From assembly GCF_904848625.1 (NCBI RefSeq), contig NZ_CAJHCP010000008.1:310001-374000 (forward strand): 64,000 nt of DNA, read 5' to 3'. The position numbers and the translations under genes were made by a program. The DNA is from Paraburkholderia metrosideri (GTDB lineage Bacteria > Pseudomonadota > Gammaproteobacteria > Burkholderiales > Burkholderiaceae). Under the pieces are notes generated by a model. That model was not told the DNA's origin and searched no databases. It worked only from the letters and a program-made list of their open reading frames with translations. Below, one piece after another: positions 37,001-46,363 of this stretch; positions within the stretch are counted from its first letter, which is position 1; each line of letters begins with the position of its first letter.

Positions 37001-37894
37001 TCAGGTTTGCACGTGCTGCGCTTCGCGCTCGCGCTGGCCGGCCAGCGGATCGCGGCGCACCAGCAGCATGTGAATCTGGCGGGCGTCGCCGCGCAGAATC
37101 TCGAAGATCAGATCGTCGAGGCGGACTTTCTCGCCGCGATGCGGCACCCGCCCGAAGTGATGTGTGACGAGTCCGCCGATCGTGTCGACTTCGTCGTCTG
37201 AATAGTGCGTGCCGAATGCCTCGTTGAACTGCTCGATCTCGGTCAGCGCGCGTACGCGGAAACGGCCGTCCGGCGACGCGATGATATTGCCGCTTTCCTC
37301 GTCGAAATCGTATTCGTCTTCGATATCGCCAACGATCTGTTCGAGCACGTCTTCAATCGTAATCAGGCCGGCCACGCCGCCGTATTCGTCGACCACCACC
37401 GCGAGGTGATTGCGATTCACGCGGAAGTCGTGCAGCAGCACGTTCAGCCGCTTCGACTCGGGGATGAACACGGCGGGGCGCAGCATGCCGCGCACGTCGA
37501 ACTCTTCTTCGGCGTAGTAGCGCAGCAGGTCTTTAGCCAGCAGCACGCCGATGATGTTGTCGCGATTGCCTTCGAAGACCGGATAGCGCGAGTGCGCTTT
37601 TTCCAGCACGTAGGGAATGAATTCGGCGGGATTGTCCGCGATATTGATCGCGTCCATTTGAGCGCGCGGCACCATGATGTCGCGTGCGCTGAGTTCGGAT
37701 ACCTGGAATACACCTTCGATCATCGACAGCGAGTCGGCGTCGATCAGGTTGCGCTCGTGCGCGTCCTGCAGAATTTCCAGAAGTTCGGCGCGCGAGTCGG
37801 GCTCGGGCGAGATGAAGTCGGTCAGACGCTCGAGAAGGGAGCGCTTTTCCTGCGGTTTGTCGGTTTGTCGTCGACTGGGATACGTGTCGTTCAT
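37001..37894 (-). CDS. corC: CorC/HlyC-family CBS-domain protein (Mg/Co efflux)
   Basis: Cytosolic CorC-type protein of 297 residues: acidic N-terminus, two CBS domains (RDIMVPRAQMDAI near residue 70; AVVVDEYGGVAGLITIEDVLEQIVGDIEDE near 150), and a C-terminal CorC_HlyC domain (FGTHYSDDEVDTIGGLV). It lacks the DUF21 membrane domain, like E. coli CorC/YbeX. Its place in ybeZ-ybeY-ybeX-lnt order, with chaC inserted, supports the assignment. Role in metal homeostasis or ribosome metabolism is inferred. Confidence 0.93.
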   Translation of the reverse strand: MNDTYPSRRQTDKPQEKRSLLERLTDFISPEPDSRAELLEILQDAHERNLIDADSLSMIEGVFQVSELSARDIMVPRAQMDAINIADNPAEFIPYVLEKAHSRYPVFEGNRDNIIGVLLAKDLLRYYAEEEFDVRGMLRPAVFIPESKRLNVLLHDFRVNRNHLAVVVDEYGGVAGLITIEDVLEQIVGDIEDEYDFDEESGNIIASPDGRFRVRALTEIEQFNEAFGTHYSDDEVDTIGGLVTHHFGRVPHRGEKVRLDDLIFEILRGDARQIHMLLVRRDPLAGQREREAQHVQT

Positions 37895-38336
37895 GGTAGT
37901 GCGCCCGGCAAGACTGGGCGCGCTGTTGCGGAGCATTAAGGATACACCAGGCACATGGCGGGACCGTGTCCCGCCGGGCTGGGCGATGGGTGAAACCGGG
38001 TGAAGCGGGTTGAAGCGGCGCTGACGAAAAGGACAGGGCGTGGGTCAATCCTAACTGATTGCGCGCGGAAAAGCGTTTTCGGGAAAAAAAGTGGCGCGAA
38101 GGGCCAGTCATGGCTCACGCGCGCGAGGGGCCAACCGGTTCTGGCAGACGGCGTGCAGCGATCCCGGAGGCAGACTGCCGACGGTTCATCGCTGCCACTG
38201 CGAGAGGTGGCGGATTTGCGAAGTTTGATTTGCGAAGTTCGTGACGCGGTTTTGTCCGGTAACGCCTGCCTGGAGACCGTGCTGTGTGGCAACGCGAATC
38301 CGTGCGCACCGCCTGCCCGGCGCAAAGCGAAGCGCT
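37895..38336. other. Intergenic region with a 13-bp tandem repeat; no supported gene
   Basis: About 440 bp between corC and chaC. Frames here are Arg/Ser-rich and unlike any family. GATTTGCGAAGTT is repeated in tandem at 38213-38225 and 38227-38239 (period 14). A corC promoter is expected near the left end but no consensus boxes were clear. Confidence 0.6.
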
Positions 38337-39047
38337 TCAGCGCCCGGACTGCGATCCAGAAGACTGTTTAGCCGGTTCACCCGCCTCGCAATTTTCCTCG
38401 CGACAGCGCTTGAGCAGCGCCTCGAGCGCACGATCAGGCATTCCGCTTTCACGCAGCGCATGAACTGTGCGGCTAACGTAATCGAGCGTGGTGCCGTAGC
38501 GGCCGCACGCGCAGCCGAACACGGCTTTAACCACGTCGTCGCGCAGCTTGCCGGTATAGCTGGGCACGTCGCGGCGCATCACGAAGGCGAGCGCGTCGAC
38601 CCGCCGTCCATCGGCGAGCACGCACGGCAGCCACGCCGGACGATACGAGCCCATCGCCATTTCACGCCGCCACAGCGCTTCGAGATGCGGCGCCGATCCG
38701 TCAGCAGCCAGCCGGAACGCGATGCCGGTACACGAGCCGCCGCGATCGAGCGCGAGCACGAGCCCCGGTTGCTCGGGCGTGCCGCGATTCACGCGCGACC
38801 ACAAATACAGCCCGCGGTGGTAGCCATGCACCTTCGAGCGGGTTGCTTCGACGGTGGGCAGGCCGGGATTCCAGATCAGCGAGCCATAGCCGAACAGCCA
38901 CAGGTCGCTCTTGCGGTCCCAGTCGCGCAACGTGCATTCGAGCGATGCGCGCAACTCATCGTCCGTCAGAAGCCGCGATTCACCCAGCGCCGGTGGATAG
39001 TCCGGGCAGGGCGACTGGGTATCGGCTTCTGGGAAGAGTGTGCTCAC
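38337..39047 (-). CDS. ChaC-like gamma-glutamylcyclotransferase
   Basis: ChaC family, 236 residues; members degrade glutathione to 5-oxoproline and Cys-Gly. The substrate loop YGSLIWNPG begins at Tyr54, followed by GYHRGLYLWSRVNRGTPEQPG and the block REMAMGSYRPAW. The C-terminal 30 residues are polar and Cys-containing. It lies between ybeY and corC, which are normally adjacent, so it interrupts that cluster while keeping the strand. Confidence 0.92.
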   Translation of the reverse strand: MSTLFPEADTQSPCPDYPPALGESRLLTDDELRASLECTLRDWDRKSDLWLFGYGSLIWNPGLPTVEATRSKVHGYHRGLYLWSRVNRGTPEQPGLVLALDRGGSCTGIAFRLAADGSAPHLEALWRREMAMGSYRPAWLPCVLADGRRVDALAFVMRRDVPSYTGKLRDDVVKAVFGCACGRYGTTLDYVSRTVHALRESGMPDRALEALLKRCREENCEAGEPAKQSSGSQSGR

Positions 39048-39089
39048 GATGGGGTCCGAGCTGATCGTCTAGGGAAGGGTAATTGAAGC

Positions 39090-39551
39090 CTATTGATAAG
39101 GATCCGGAAACCCGAGCTTGCCGAGAATCTCGGTTTCGATCGCTTCCATTTCGTCGGCTTCTTCTTCGACCTCGTGGTCGTAGCCCTGCGCATGCAGCGT
39201 GCCGTGCACGAGCAGATGCGCGTAATGCGCGACGAGCGGCTTGCCCTGCTCGGCGGCTTCTTTCTCGACCACCGGGCAGCACAGGATCAGATCGCCCGTT
39301 ACCGGATCGTCTTCCGATTCGGCGTACGCGAAGGTCAGCACGTTGGTCGAGTAATCCTTACCGCGATAAGTGCGGTTCAACGTGCGGCCTTCTTCGGCGT
39401 CGACGAAACGCACGGTCAGCTCGCCGTCCGCGAAAAGCGCCGCCTTGATCCAGCCGGCCACCGTGGCGCGCGGCAGCAGCGCCTTGTGTTCCGGAAAGGC
39501 CTTGGCGGCGGGGAATTGCAGATTCAACGTCAGTTTCGGGGCGCGGCTCAT
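39090..39551 (-). CDS. ybeY: Endoribonuclease YbeY
   Basis: Zinc-dependent RNase in 16S rRNA maturation and ribosome quality control, 153 residues. Zinc motif HLLVHGTLHAQGYDHE (HGxLHxxGYDH) near residue 115, and STNVLTFAY upstream. It follows phoH by 60 bp in the usual ybeZ-ybeY order. Confidence 0.97.
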   Translation of the reverse strand: MSRAPKLTLNLQFPAAKAFPEHKALLPRATVAGWIKAALFADGELTVRFVDAEEGRTLNRTYRGKDYSTNVLTFAYAESEDDPVTGDLILCCPVVEKEAAEQGKPLVAHYAHLLVHGTLHAQGYDHEVEEEADEMEAIETEILGKLGFPDPYQ

Positions 39552-39611
39552 GCGGTTTCTTGGTAAGGCGTGTGTGGCGTATGGAGCAGAAGCATGGTCA
39601 GTGGACGGCGA

Positions 39612-40682
39612 TCAGCGTGAATCCGCCGGACTGGCGATTTTCTGCGAATGCGCATCGTACGCCTCCACAATTCGCGCGACCAGCGGATGCCGCACCACGT
39701 CCGCGCTGGTAAAGCGCGTCATGGCGATACCACGCACGTCCGTCAGCACCTGCTGAGCTTCGATCAGCCCGCTCTTGTGGCCGCGCGGCAAGTCGACCTG
39801 GGTCGTGTCGCCGGTGACCACCGCTTTCGAGCCGAAGCCGATCCGCGTGAGGAACATCTTCATCTGTTCGGGCGTGGTGTTCTGCGCCTCGTCGAGGATG
39901 ATGAACGCGTGGTTCAGCGTGCGCCCGCGCATGTACGCGAGCGGCGCGATTTCGATCATCTGCCGCTCGAACATCTTGGCGGTCTTGTCGAAGCCGAGCA
40001 GGTCGTACAGCGCGTCGTACAAAGGACGCAGATACGGATCGACCTTCTGCGCGAGGTCGCCCGGCAGGAAGCCGAGACGCTCGCCAGCTTCGACAGCGGG
40101 GCGCGTCAACACGATCCGTTTGACCTGGTCACGTTCCAGCGCATCCACCGCACACGCCACCGCGAGGTAGGTCTTGCCGGTGCCGGCCGGTCCGATGCCG
40201 AAGGTCACGTCGTGCGAGACGATCTGCTTCAGATATTCCCGCTGCATCGGCGTGCGGCCGCGCAAGTCGGCACGCCGCGTGTACAGCTTCGGTCCGAGTG
40301 AGTCGAGGTCGTCATCGGCAGCGTCGGCGGGCTGGTCGAACGGGTGGTCCGGGTTGCCTGCGAAACGCGGGTCGCCGGCTTCGTCGCCATTGCTGCCGTT
40401 CGGGCGATGCCGTGCCGGATGACGCACTTCGACGAGCGCCAGCTGGATGTCGTCGACCGACAGCGGCTCGCGCGCGTTGTTGTAGAAGTTCTCGAGCGCG
40501 GTCAGCGCGAGTTTCGCGCCGCGCCCGCGGATCGTGATGCGGTGCGCCCGGCGTTGCAGCGTCACGTCGAGCGCCTGCTCGATCTGCCGCAGATTCTCGT
40601 CGAGCGGTCCGCAGAGGTTGGCGAGCCGCGCGTTGTCTTCGCGCGGTGCGGTGAATTCCAGATGCTGCTGAGCGGTCTTCAA
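39612..40682 (-). CDS. ybeZ: PhoH-like ATPase (YbeZ)
   Basis: PhoH-family NTPase of 356 residues. N-terminal KH-like segment, Walker A GIGPAGTGKTYLA near residue 160, Walker B AFIILDEAQNT, and the TGDTTQVDLPRG motif. YbeZ works with YbeY in RNA metabolism. A linker around residues 95-130 is rich in Asp, Gly and Pro. Between miaB and ybeY on the same strand. Confidence 0.95.
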   Translation of the reverse strand: MKTAQQHLEFTAPREDNARLANLCGPLDENLRQIEQALDVTLQRRAHRITIRGRGAKLALTALENFYNNAREPLSVDDIQLALVEVRHPARHRPNGSNGDEAGDPRFAGNPDHPFDQPADAADDDLDSLGPKLYTRRADLRGRTPMQREYLKQIVSHDVTFGIGPAGTGKTYLAVACAVDALERDQVKRIVLTRPAVEAGERLGFLPGDLAQKVDPYLRPLYDALYDLLGFDKTAKMFERQMIEIAPLAYMRGRTLNHAFIILDEAQNTTPEQMKMFLTRIGFGSKAVVTGDTTQVDLPRGHKSGLIEAQQVLTDVRGIAMTRFTSADVVRHPLVARIVEAYDAHSQKIASPADSR

Positions 40683-40757
40683 GGCGGAGGTTCGATCCTG
40701 TCGGTTTCGATACGCGGTTGGGGTTCTGCAACTATCTGCTACTACGTCGCGCGTCGC

Positions 40758-42131
40758 TTAATGCGTGGTGGCCGGCGCGTCGTCATGCACCAGCACGAGT
40801 TCGCCACGAAGCGAATGTGGGTACGCATGGACGATTTTCACGTCGACCATCTGGCCGATCAGCCGCGCGTGCGACGCCACTGGCGCCGGGAAATTCACCA
40901 CGCGGTTGTTTTCGGTGCGGCCCGCGAGTTCGTTCGGGTCCTTGCGTGCCGGGCGCTCAACGAGAATTCGCTCGATCTTGCCGACCATCGACTCGCTGAT
41001 GCGCTGCACGTTTTCTTCGATCGTGGCCTGCAAGTGGTGTAGACGTTTGAGTTTCACCTCGTGCGGCGTGTCGTCGTGCAGATTCGCTGCCGGCGTGCCG
41101 GGGCGCGGGCTGTAGATGAACGAGAAGCTGGTGTCGTACTTCATCTCGTGAATCAGCGTCATCATCTTGTCGAAGTCTTCTTCGGTCTCACCCGGGAAGC
41201 CAACGATCATGTCCGTGGACAGCGACAGGTCGGGGCGGATCGCGCGCAGCTTGCGGATCACCGACTTGTATTCGAGCACCGTGTAGCCGCGCTTCATGGC
41301 CATCAGAATGCGGTCGGAGCCGTGCTGAACCGGCAGATGCAAATGGCTGACGAGCTTCGGCACCTTTGCGTAGGTGTCGATCAGGCGCTGCGTGAATTCT
41401 TTCGGATGCGACGTGGTGTAACGAATCCGCTCGATGCCCGGAATGTCGGCGACGTATTCGATCAGCGTTGCGAAGTCGGCAATCTCCGACGAACCGAGCG
41501 TCAGGCCGGCGCGGTATGCGTTCACGTTCTGGCCGAGCAGGGTGACTTCGCGCACGCCCTGGTCCGCGAGACCGGCGATTTCGGTCAGCACGTCGTCTAG
41601 CGGACGCGACACTTCTTCACCGCGCGTGTACGGCACGACGCAGTAGCTGCAGTACTTGCTGCAACCTTCCATGATCGACACGAACGCGCTCGGACCGTCG
41701 ACGCGCGCCGGCGGCAGGTGGTCGAACTTTTCGATTTCCGGGAACGAGATGTCGACCTGCGCGCGGCCGCTTTCACGGCGCTTGTCGATCATTTGCGGCA
41801 GACGGTGCAGCGTTTGCGGACCGAACACCAGATCGACGTACGGTGCGCGCGCCACGATCGCCGCGCCTTCCTGGCTCGCGACGCAACCGCCGACGCCGAT
41901 GATCAGATTGGGATTCGCTTCCTTCAGCTCACGCACGCGGCCAAGGTCGGAGAAAACTTTTTCCTGCGCTTTTTCGCGCACCGAGCAGGTGTTGAACAGG
42001 ATCACGTCCGCATCTTCGGGCGTGTCGGTCTTGATGAGGCCATCGGCCGCGCCGAGTACGTCGACCATCTTGTCGGAGTCGTACTCGTTCATCTGGCAGC
42101 CAAAGGTCTTTACATAAACTTTCTTGGTCAT
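40758..42131 (-). CDS. miaB: tRNA-2-methylthio-N6-dimethylallyladenosine synthase
   Basis: Radical-SAM methylthiotransferase modifying A37 of tRNA, 457 residues. The N-terminal UPF0004 domain holds cluster cysteines in TFGCQMNEYDS, FNTCSVREKA and GVGGCVASQEG. The radical-SAM cluster motif is GCSKYCSYCVVPYTRG, and a TRAM domain ends the protein. First gene of the miaB-phoH-ybeY-chaC-corC-lnt run. Confidence 0.97.
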   Translation of the reverse strand: MTKKVYVKTFGCQMNEYDSDKMVDVLGAADGLIKTDTPEDADVILFNTCSVREKAQEKVFSDLGRVRELKEANPNLIIGVGGCVASQEGAAIVARAPYVDLVFGPQTLHRLPQMIDKRRESGRAQVDISFPEIEKFDHLPPARVDGPSAFVSIMEGCSKYCSYCVVPYTRGEEVSRPLDDVLTEIAGLADQGVREVTLLGQNVNAYRAGLTLGSSEIADFATLIEYVADIPGIERIRYTTSHPKEFTQRLIDTYAKVPKLVSHLHLPVQHGSDRILMAMKRGYTVLEYKSVIRKLRAIRPDLSLSTDMIVGFPGETEEDFDKMMTLIHEMKYDTSFSFIYSPRPGTPAANLHDDTPHEVKLKRLHHLQATIEENVQRISESMVGKIERILVERPARKDPNELAGRTENNRVVNFPAPVASHARLIGQMVDVKIVHAYPHSLRGELVLVHDDAPATTH

Positions 42132-42287
42132 CGAATTTCGCCGGTCGCAGTGGTTAACCTGGGGGCGTCGTTTAAGAGGTAATGGGGGCGAAACGTGCGG
42201 ACGGCGCTCTGGCCTGCGTTGGCCTGCTCCGAAGCCTTCTTGTTCTCGAAGGTCGCAGGCTCGACACGTTTGCAGCGTAACGCAACA

Positions 42288-43271
42288 TTATAGCCCTTCA
42301 CGGGATGCGGTTTTATCGACCGCGACCGTGCGCGGCCGCTCCGGCGGCAAGCCCAGCAGGCTTTCCAGTTCGCCCGACACCTGCGCGAAACGCTCGCTCA
42401 GAAAATCCAGCAGCACCCGCACGCGCGGCGCCATGAAGCGGTTGCGGTGATAAAGCGCGTGCAGCGGCGCGTCGGGATAACGCCACTCCGGCAGCAGGAT
42501 TTTCAGTCCGTCGGCGCGCAGGTCGGCTTCCACATCCCACATCGACTTGATCACGATGCCGTAGCCGCGCAGCGCCCATTCGCGGGCGACCGCGCCGTCG
42601 TTGGTCTCGCGCGCGGTTTCGAACGGCACCGTGTAGTTCTGCTCTTCGTCACCGCGCGTGAAGTGCCACTCGTTCGCCCAGCCGGACGCGGTGCCGAGCA
42701 CGATGCAATCGAAATTCGCCAAATCGTGCGGATCTTTCGGCTCGCCTTTGCGGGCGATGTATTCCGGCGACGCGCACAGCACGCGCCGGTTCGGCGCCAG
42801 CTTGCGGGCGACCAGCGAGCTGTCTTGCGGCACGCCGAAGCGGATCGCCAGATCGATGTCCTCCTGCACGAGATTCGCCAGCGAATCCGACAGCGTCAGC
42901 GCGAACGTCACTTCGGGATAAAGCGCGTTGAATTCGTCGAGCCAGTGCATCAGCAGATTGCGGCCGAAGTCGGAGGTCGCGGAAATCCGCACCTTGCCGC
43001 GCACGACGCCTTGACCGGCTTGCAGCGCGGCTTCGGCGTCGTCGAGCGATTGCAGTGCCTGGCGGCAGCAATTCAGATACAGACGACCCTCGTCGGTGAG
43101 CCGCAACTGGCGGGTGGTGCGTTCGAACAGCCGGGCCTTCAGGCCGGTTTCGAGCTTGGCGAGGCGCGCGCTTGCGGCGGCCGGCGTCAGTCCCATCTTG
43201 CGACCCGCCGCCGACAGGCTGCCCTGCTGCGCCGCTTCGACGAAGAGGCGAATGTCACCGAGGTTATCCAT
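42288..43271 (-). CDS. LysR-family transcriptional regulator
   Basis: LysR regulator of 327 residues with the N-terminal winged HTH (LFVEAAQQGSLSAAGRKMGL, then SARLAKLETGLKARLFERT) and a periplasmic-binding-like effector domain. It belongs to the large group that starts MDNLGDIRLF. ATG 43271 replaces a TTG 15 bp upstream. It is divergent from a glyoxalase-MFS pair, and a T-N11-A dyad lies 21 bp upstream of its start, so local control is likely. Confidence 0.92.
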   Translation of the reverse strand: MDNLGDIRLFVEAAQQGSLSAAGRKMGLTPAAASARLAKLETGLKARLFERTTRQLRLTDEGRLYLNCCRQALQSLDDAEAALQAGQGVVRGKVRISATSDFGRNLLMHWLDEFNALYPEVTFALTLSDSLANLVQEDIDLAIRFGVPQDSSLVARKLAPNRRVLCASPEYIARKGEPKDPHDLANFDCIVLGTASGWANEWHFTRGDEEQNYTVPFETARETNDGAVAREWALRGYGIVIKSMWDVEADLRADGLKILLPEWRYPDAPLHALYHRNRFMAPRVRVLLDFLSERFAQVSGELESLLGLPPERPRTVAVDKTASREGL

Positions 43272-43291
43272 CGTGCGGTCTTTCAAAAAGA

Positions 43292-43310
43292 ATTTGAAAA
43301 TGATTCAAAT
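43292..43310. promoter_or_regulatory. Candidate LysR operator between lysR and the VOC gene
   Basis: ATTTGAA (43292-43298) and TTCAAAT (43304-43310) are perfect 7-bp arms with a 5-nt spacer, matching T-N11-A geometry. It lies in the divergent promoter region. Confidence 0.55.
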
Positions 43311-43413
43311 GCTACGCCAATTATCAAATCGACGCTTCGCGCCGACAATCCACTCCTCGAAAACCCTGATGCCGCGCGCGTGAAGCGCAGACATCGCCGA
43401 CGCCACGCAAGCC

Positions 43414-43818
43414 ATGCAACTCGATCACGCGACCATCGTTACCGCCGACCTCGAAACCGCCCGACATTTCTTCGTCGATATCGCCGGGCTGACCGAGGGC
43501 GCGCGCCCGCCATTTTCGGTGGACGGCTACTGGCTGTATGCGAACGGCCGTCCGGTGCTGCATCTGATCGACGCGACGGTGCCGGCCAGTGCTGCGGCAG
43601 GCCGCGTAGCGCCACGTATCGACCACATCGCGTTCCGGCTGGAAAGCGCTGCGCAATGGCAGGCGTTGCATGAGCGCCTGCAAGCGCATGGCGTCAATCA
43701 TCAAACCGCGCAAGTCCCGCAAATGGGCGCGCAGCCTGCCGAACAGCAGGTGTTCGTCGCGCTCGCGCCGGGTGTCGTCATCGAATTCGTGACGACGCTG
43801 GATCACGTTCAACTTTAA
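43414..43818 (+). CDS. VOC/glyoxalase superfamily protein
   Basis: A 134-residue vicinal-oxygen-chelate protein with two beta-alpha-beta-beta-beta modules: LDHATIVTADLETARHFFVDIAG at the start and IDHIAFRLESAAQWQALHERL in the middle. Possible metal ligands are His4, His50, His70-range and a late glutamate (VIEFVTT). Substrate unknown; it precedes an exporter by 23 bp and may belong to a detoxification pair. Confidence 0.85.
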   Translation: MQLDHATIVTADLETARHFFVDIAGLTEGARPPFSVDGYWLYANGRPVLHLIDATVPASAAAGRVAPRIDHIAFRLESAAQWQALHERLQAHGVNHQTAQVPQMGAQPAEQQVFVALAPGVVIEFVTTLDHVQL

Positions 43819-43841
43819 GACTGAAACCCTGGAGAATAAAA

Positions 43842-45029
43842 ATGCCCATCCCACTCCTCGCGCTGGCGATCAGCGCATTCGCGATCGGCACGACCGAGTT
43901 CGTGATCATGGGCTTGCTGCCCGAGGTCGCGCGCGATCTGTCGGTGTCGATTCCGTCGGCGGGTCTGCTGGTGAGCGGCTATGCGCTCGGCGTCGCGGTC
44001 GGCGCGCCGCTGCTCGCGGTAGTCACGAGCAAGATGCCGCGCAAGCTCGCGCTGCAATTACTGATGGGCGTGTTCATCGTCGGCAATACGCTGTGTGCGG
44101 TGGCGTCGAGCTATTCCGTGCTGATGATCGCGCGCGTCGTGACGTCGTTCGCGCACGGCTCGTTCTTCGGGATCGGCGCGGTGGTTGCGGCATCGCTGGT
44201 ACCGTCCGAAAAACGTGCCAGCGCGATTGCGCTGATGTTCACCGGGCTGACGCTGGCGAACGTGCTCGGCGTGCCGTTCGGGACGTTCGTCGGTCAGGAG
44301 TTCGGTTGGCGTGCGGCGTTCTGGATCGTTAGCGCGTTCGGGGTGCTGTCGCTGCTGGGCGTGACGGCGCTGGTGCCGAATCGTCACGATTCCGGGCCGG
44401 TCGGACTGGGTCACGAAGTTCGTGTGCTGAAAGACCCGCAAGTCTGGACCGCGCTCGCGATGACGGTGCTCGGCTTCGGCGGCGTATTCGTCGTGTTCAC
44501 CTATATCGCGCCGATTCTGGAGCAGGTGAGCGGTTTCTCGCCGCGTGGCGTGACGTTGATTCTGGTGCTGTTCGGCGTGGGCCTGACGATCGGCAATACG
44601 GTCGGCGGCAAGCTTGCGGACCGCGCGCTGATGCCGTCGCTGATGGGCATTCTAGTTGCGCTCGCCGTGGTGATGGCGATCTTCGCGCGCACCAGTCATT
44701 CGCAGGTAGCCGCCGCGGTCACGATTTTCGTGTGGGGCATTGCCGCGTTCGCCACAGTGCCGCCGTTGCAGATGCGGGTGGTCGAGAAGGCGGCTGCGGC
44801 GCCGAATCTGGCGTCGACCTTGAACATCGGCGCGTTCAACGTGGGCAATGCGGGCGGCGCGTGGCTCGGCGGTCTGGTGATCAACCACGGTCATTCGCTC
44901 GATACGCTGCCGTGGGTTGCGGCGGGCGTCAGCGTGGTGGCGTTGTTGCTCACGTGGTTCGCGGCGCGGCAGGATGCGCCGGTGTCGAAGGCGGCGCAGC
45001 AGCGCGTGACAGTGCGCGAGGGCGCTTGA
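43842..45029 (+). CDS. MFS exporter, DHA1 family (YdhP/AraJ-like)
   Basis: Twelve-helix major facilitator of 395 residues. The N-terminus (LAISAFAIGTTEFVIMGLLP) and RVVTSFAHGSFFGIGAVVA are hallmarks of the YdhP/AraJ efflux group. RBS GGAG before ATG 43842. Cotranscribed with the VOC gene and probably controlled by the divergent LysR. Substrate unknown. Confidence 0.92.
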   Translation: MPIPLLALAISAFAIGTTEFVIMGLLPEVARDLSVSIPSAGLLVSGYALGVAVGAPLLAVVTSKMPRKLALQLLMGVFIVGNTLCAVASSYSVLMIARVVTSFAHGSFFGIGAVVAASLVPSEKRASAIALMFTGLTLANVLGVPFGTFVGQEFGWRAAFWIVSAFGVLSLLGVTALVPNRHDSGPVGLGHEVRVLKDPQVWTALAMTVLGFGGVFVVFTYIAPILEQVSGFSPRGVTLILVLFGVGLTIGNTVGGKLADRALMPSLMGILVALAVVMAIFARTSHSQVAAAVTIFVWGIAAFATVPPLQMRVVEKAAAAPNLASTLNIGAFNVGNAGGAWLGGLVINHGHSLDTLPWVAAGVSVVALLLTWFAARQDAPVSKAAQQRVTVREGA

Positions 45030-45316
45030 CGCTGAGGGTTCACGAGCAGGGGGCGGGCGCGGCCGGCAGGAACACTGCGCCCTCGAACCTTTGAGGGCCG
45101 AGACCGGCTACGCGGACGCGGCTCCGCATGGCAGGCCAGAGACGCCTCATCCGCACCGCTCGCCCATATGAAAAATCCGCACAAGCTTTGCCAGAATTGC
45201 CCTCCGCAATACTGATAACAGTGTGAAGATAACTTCGTTGGGCGCGGGCGGACGCGATGCTATCTTGCTTCCACTAACCGCATGCGCTGCCGTCCGGCGG
45301 CGCTTTGGAGGCAATC

Positions 45317-46057
45317 ATGCATTCCCCGCTCGCGCTGGTCCGCGATCCCTCGGTCGACGTTGATGTGCCGCCGCGCGGCGCCGAACCTTTCGATGCACTT
45401 GAGCACCTGGTCGGCGTCAATCTGGCGCGTTTGCGCTCCGAACGGCAACTGTCGCTCGACGCGTTGGCACGCGCTTCGGGCGTGTCCCGCGCGATGCTTG
45501 CGCAGATCGAATCGGCGCGCAGCGTGCCGTCCATCAAGGTGCTGTGCAAGGTCGCGGCTGCGTTGAAGGTCTCGGTGGCGGCGTTTTTGCGGCGTCACGC
45601 GACCAACGGCTTCGAGCATCTGCCGGCGGAGCGTTCGCAGCGCATCGTCAGCTCGAACGGGCGTTATTCAGCGCGGCCGCTTTATCCCGATGCCGAACCG
45701 ACCGCTGCCGAGTTTCACGAGTTGCGCATCGCGCCGTTGCACACCGAAGCCGGCACGCGCCGCGCGCCGGGCACGACGGTGAACCTGGTGGTCAGCGAAG
45801 GCACGCTGGAGGTCAGCGTTCACGATCAGCGCCAGTTGCTCGCGACCGGCGACGCCATCGTGTTCGACGCCGATCAGCCGCATAGCCTGCGTAATCCGGG
45901 CGATACCGAAGCGCGTGCGTTTCGCGTGACGTTGAAGGCGGAGACGCCGCCGCGCTGGGACGTGCCTGCGTTGAACGAGACGAGGCATGAAGCGCAGCCA
46001 GCCGGAACCCCGCATCAAGCGGAACACAGTGTGGCGCGCGAAGCCTCGCCCGTTTGA
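45317..46057 (+). CDS. XRE-family regulator with cupin sensor domain
   Basis: A 246-residue regulator: Cro/CI-type HTH at about residues 35-90 (LDALARASGVSRAMLAQIES), then a cupin domain at about 140-215 (GTTVNLVVSEG, GDAIVFDADQPHSLRNPG). This architecture is common in regulators of amino-acid or polyamine catabolism. RBS GGAGGC precedes ATG 45317. It has no obvious target beside it; the next element is the FMN riboswitch. Confidence 0.92.
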   Translation: MHSPLALVRDPSVDVDVPPRGAEPFDALEHLVGVNLARLRSERQLSLDALARASGVSRAMLAQIESARSVPSIKVLCKVAAALKVSVAAFLRRHATNGFEHLPAERSQRIVSSNGRYSARPLYPDAEPTAAEFHELRIAPLHTEAGTRRAPGTTVNLVVSEGTLEVSVHDQRQLLATGDAIVFDADQPHSLRNPGDTEARAFRVTLKAETPPRWDVPALNETRHEAQPAGTPHQAEHSVAREASPV

Positions 46058-46186
46058 ACTCGTTTTCTGAACCTCATGACAGCGCGCATCGAAATAGAGC
46101 CTTCTGTCTGACTTTTGCCGGTTGCGCAGCAGCCCGTGCGCGACTGCTGTAAGCTTTGCCAGCCGGTTGATCCGGCAATCAGTGCG

Positions 46187-46363
46187 TCTTCAGGGCGGGG
46201 TGCAATTCCCCACCGGCGGTATGCCGGCAGCGCGAGAGCGTGTGCCGGTGAGCCCGCGAGCGCCCGCGTCGTGCGGTTGCCAGCGTATCGGCAACCGGAG
46301 CGGGGTCAGCAGATCTGGTGAAAAGCCAGAGCCGACGGTCATAGTCCGGATGAAAGAAGATGT
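46187..46363 (+). promoter_or_regulatory. FMN riboswitch (RFN element) for ribB
   Basis: Aptamer landmarks are present in order: CTTCAGGGCGGGGTGCAATT (46188), CCCCACCGGCGGTAT, a variable stem-loop at about 46236-46305, AGCAGATCTGGTGAAAAGCC (46308), AGAGCCGACGGTCATAGTCC (46328), and the closing GGATGAAAGAAGA ending near 46360. FMN binding would lower ribB expression. About 140 nt separate it from the ribB start; a possible expression-platform helix is GCGCCGC (46417-46423) with GCGGCGC (46449-46455). Confidence 0.96.
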
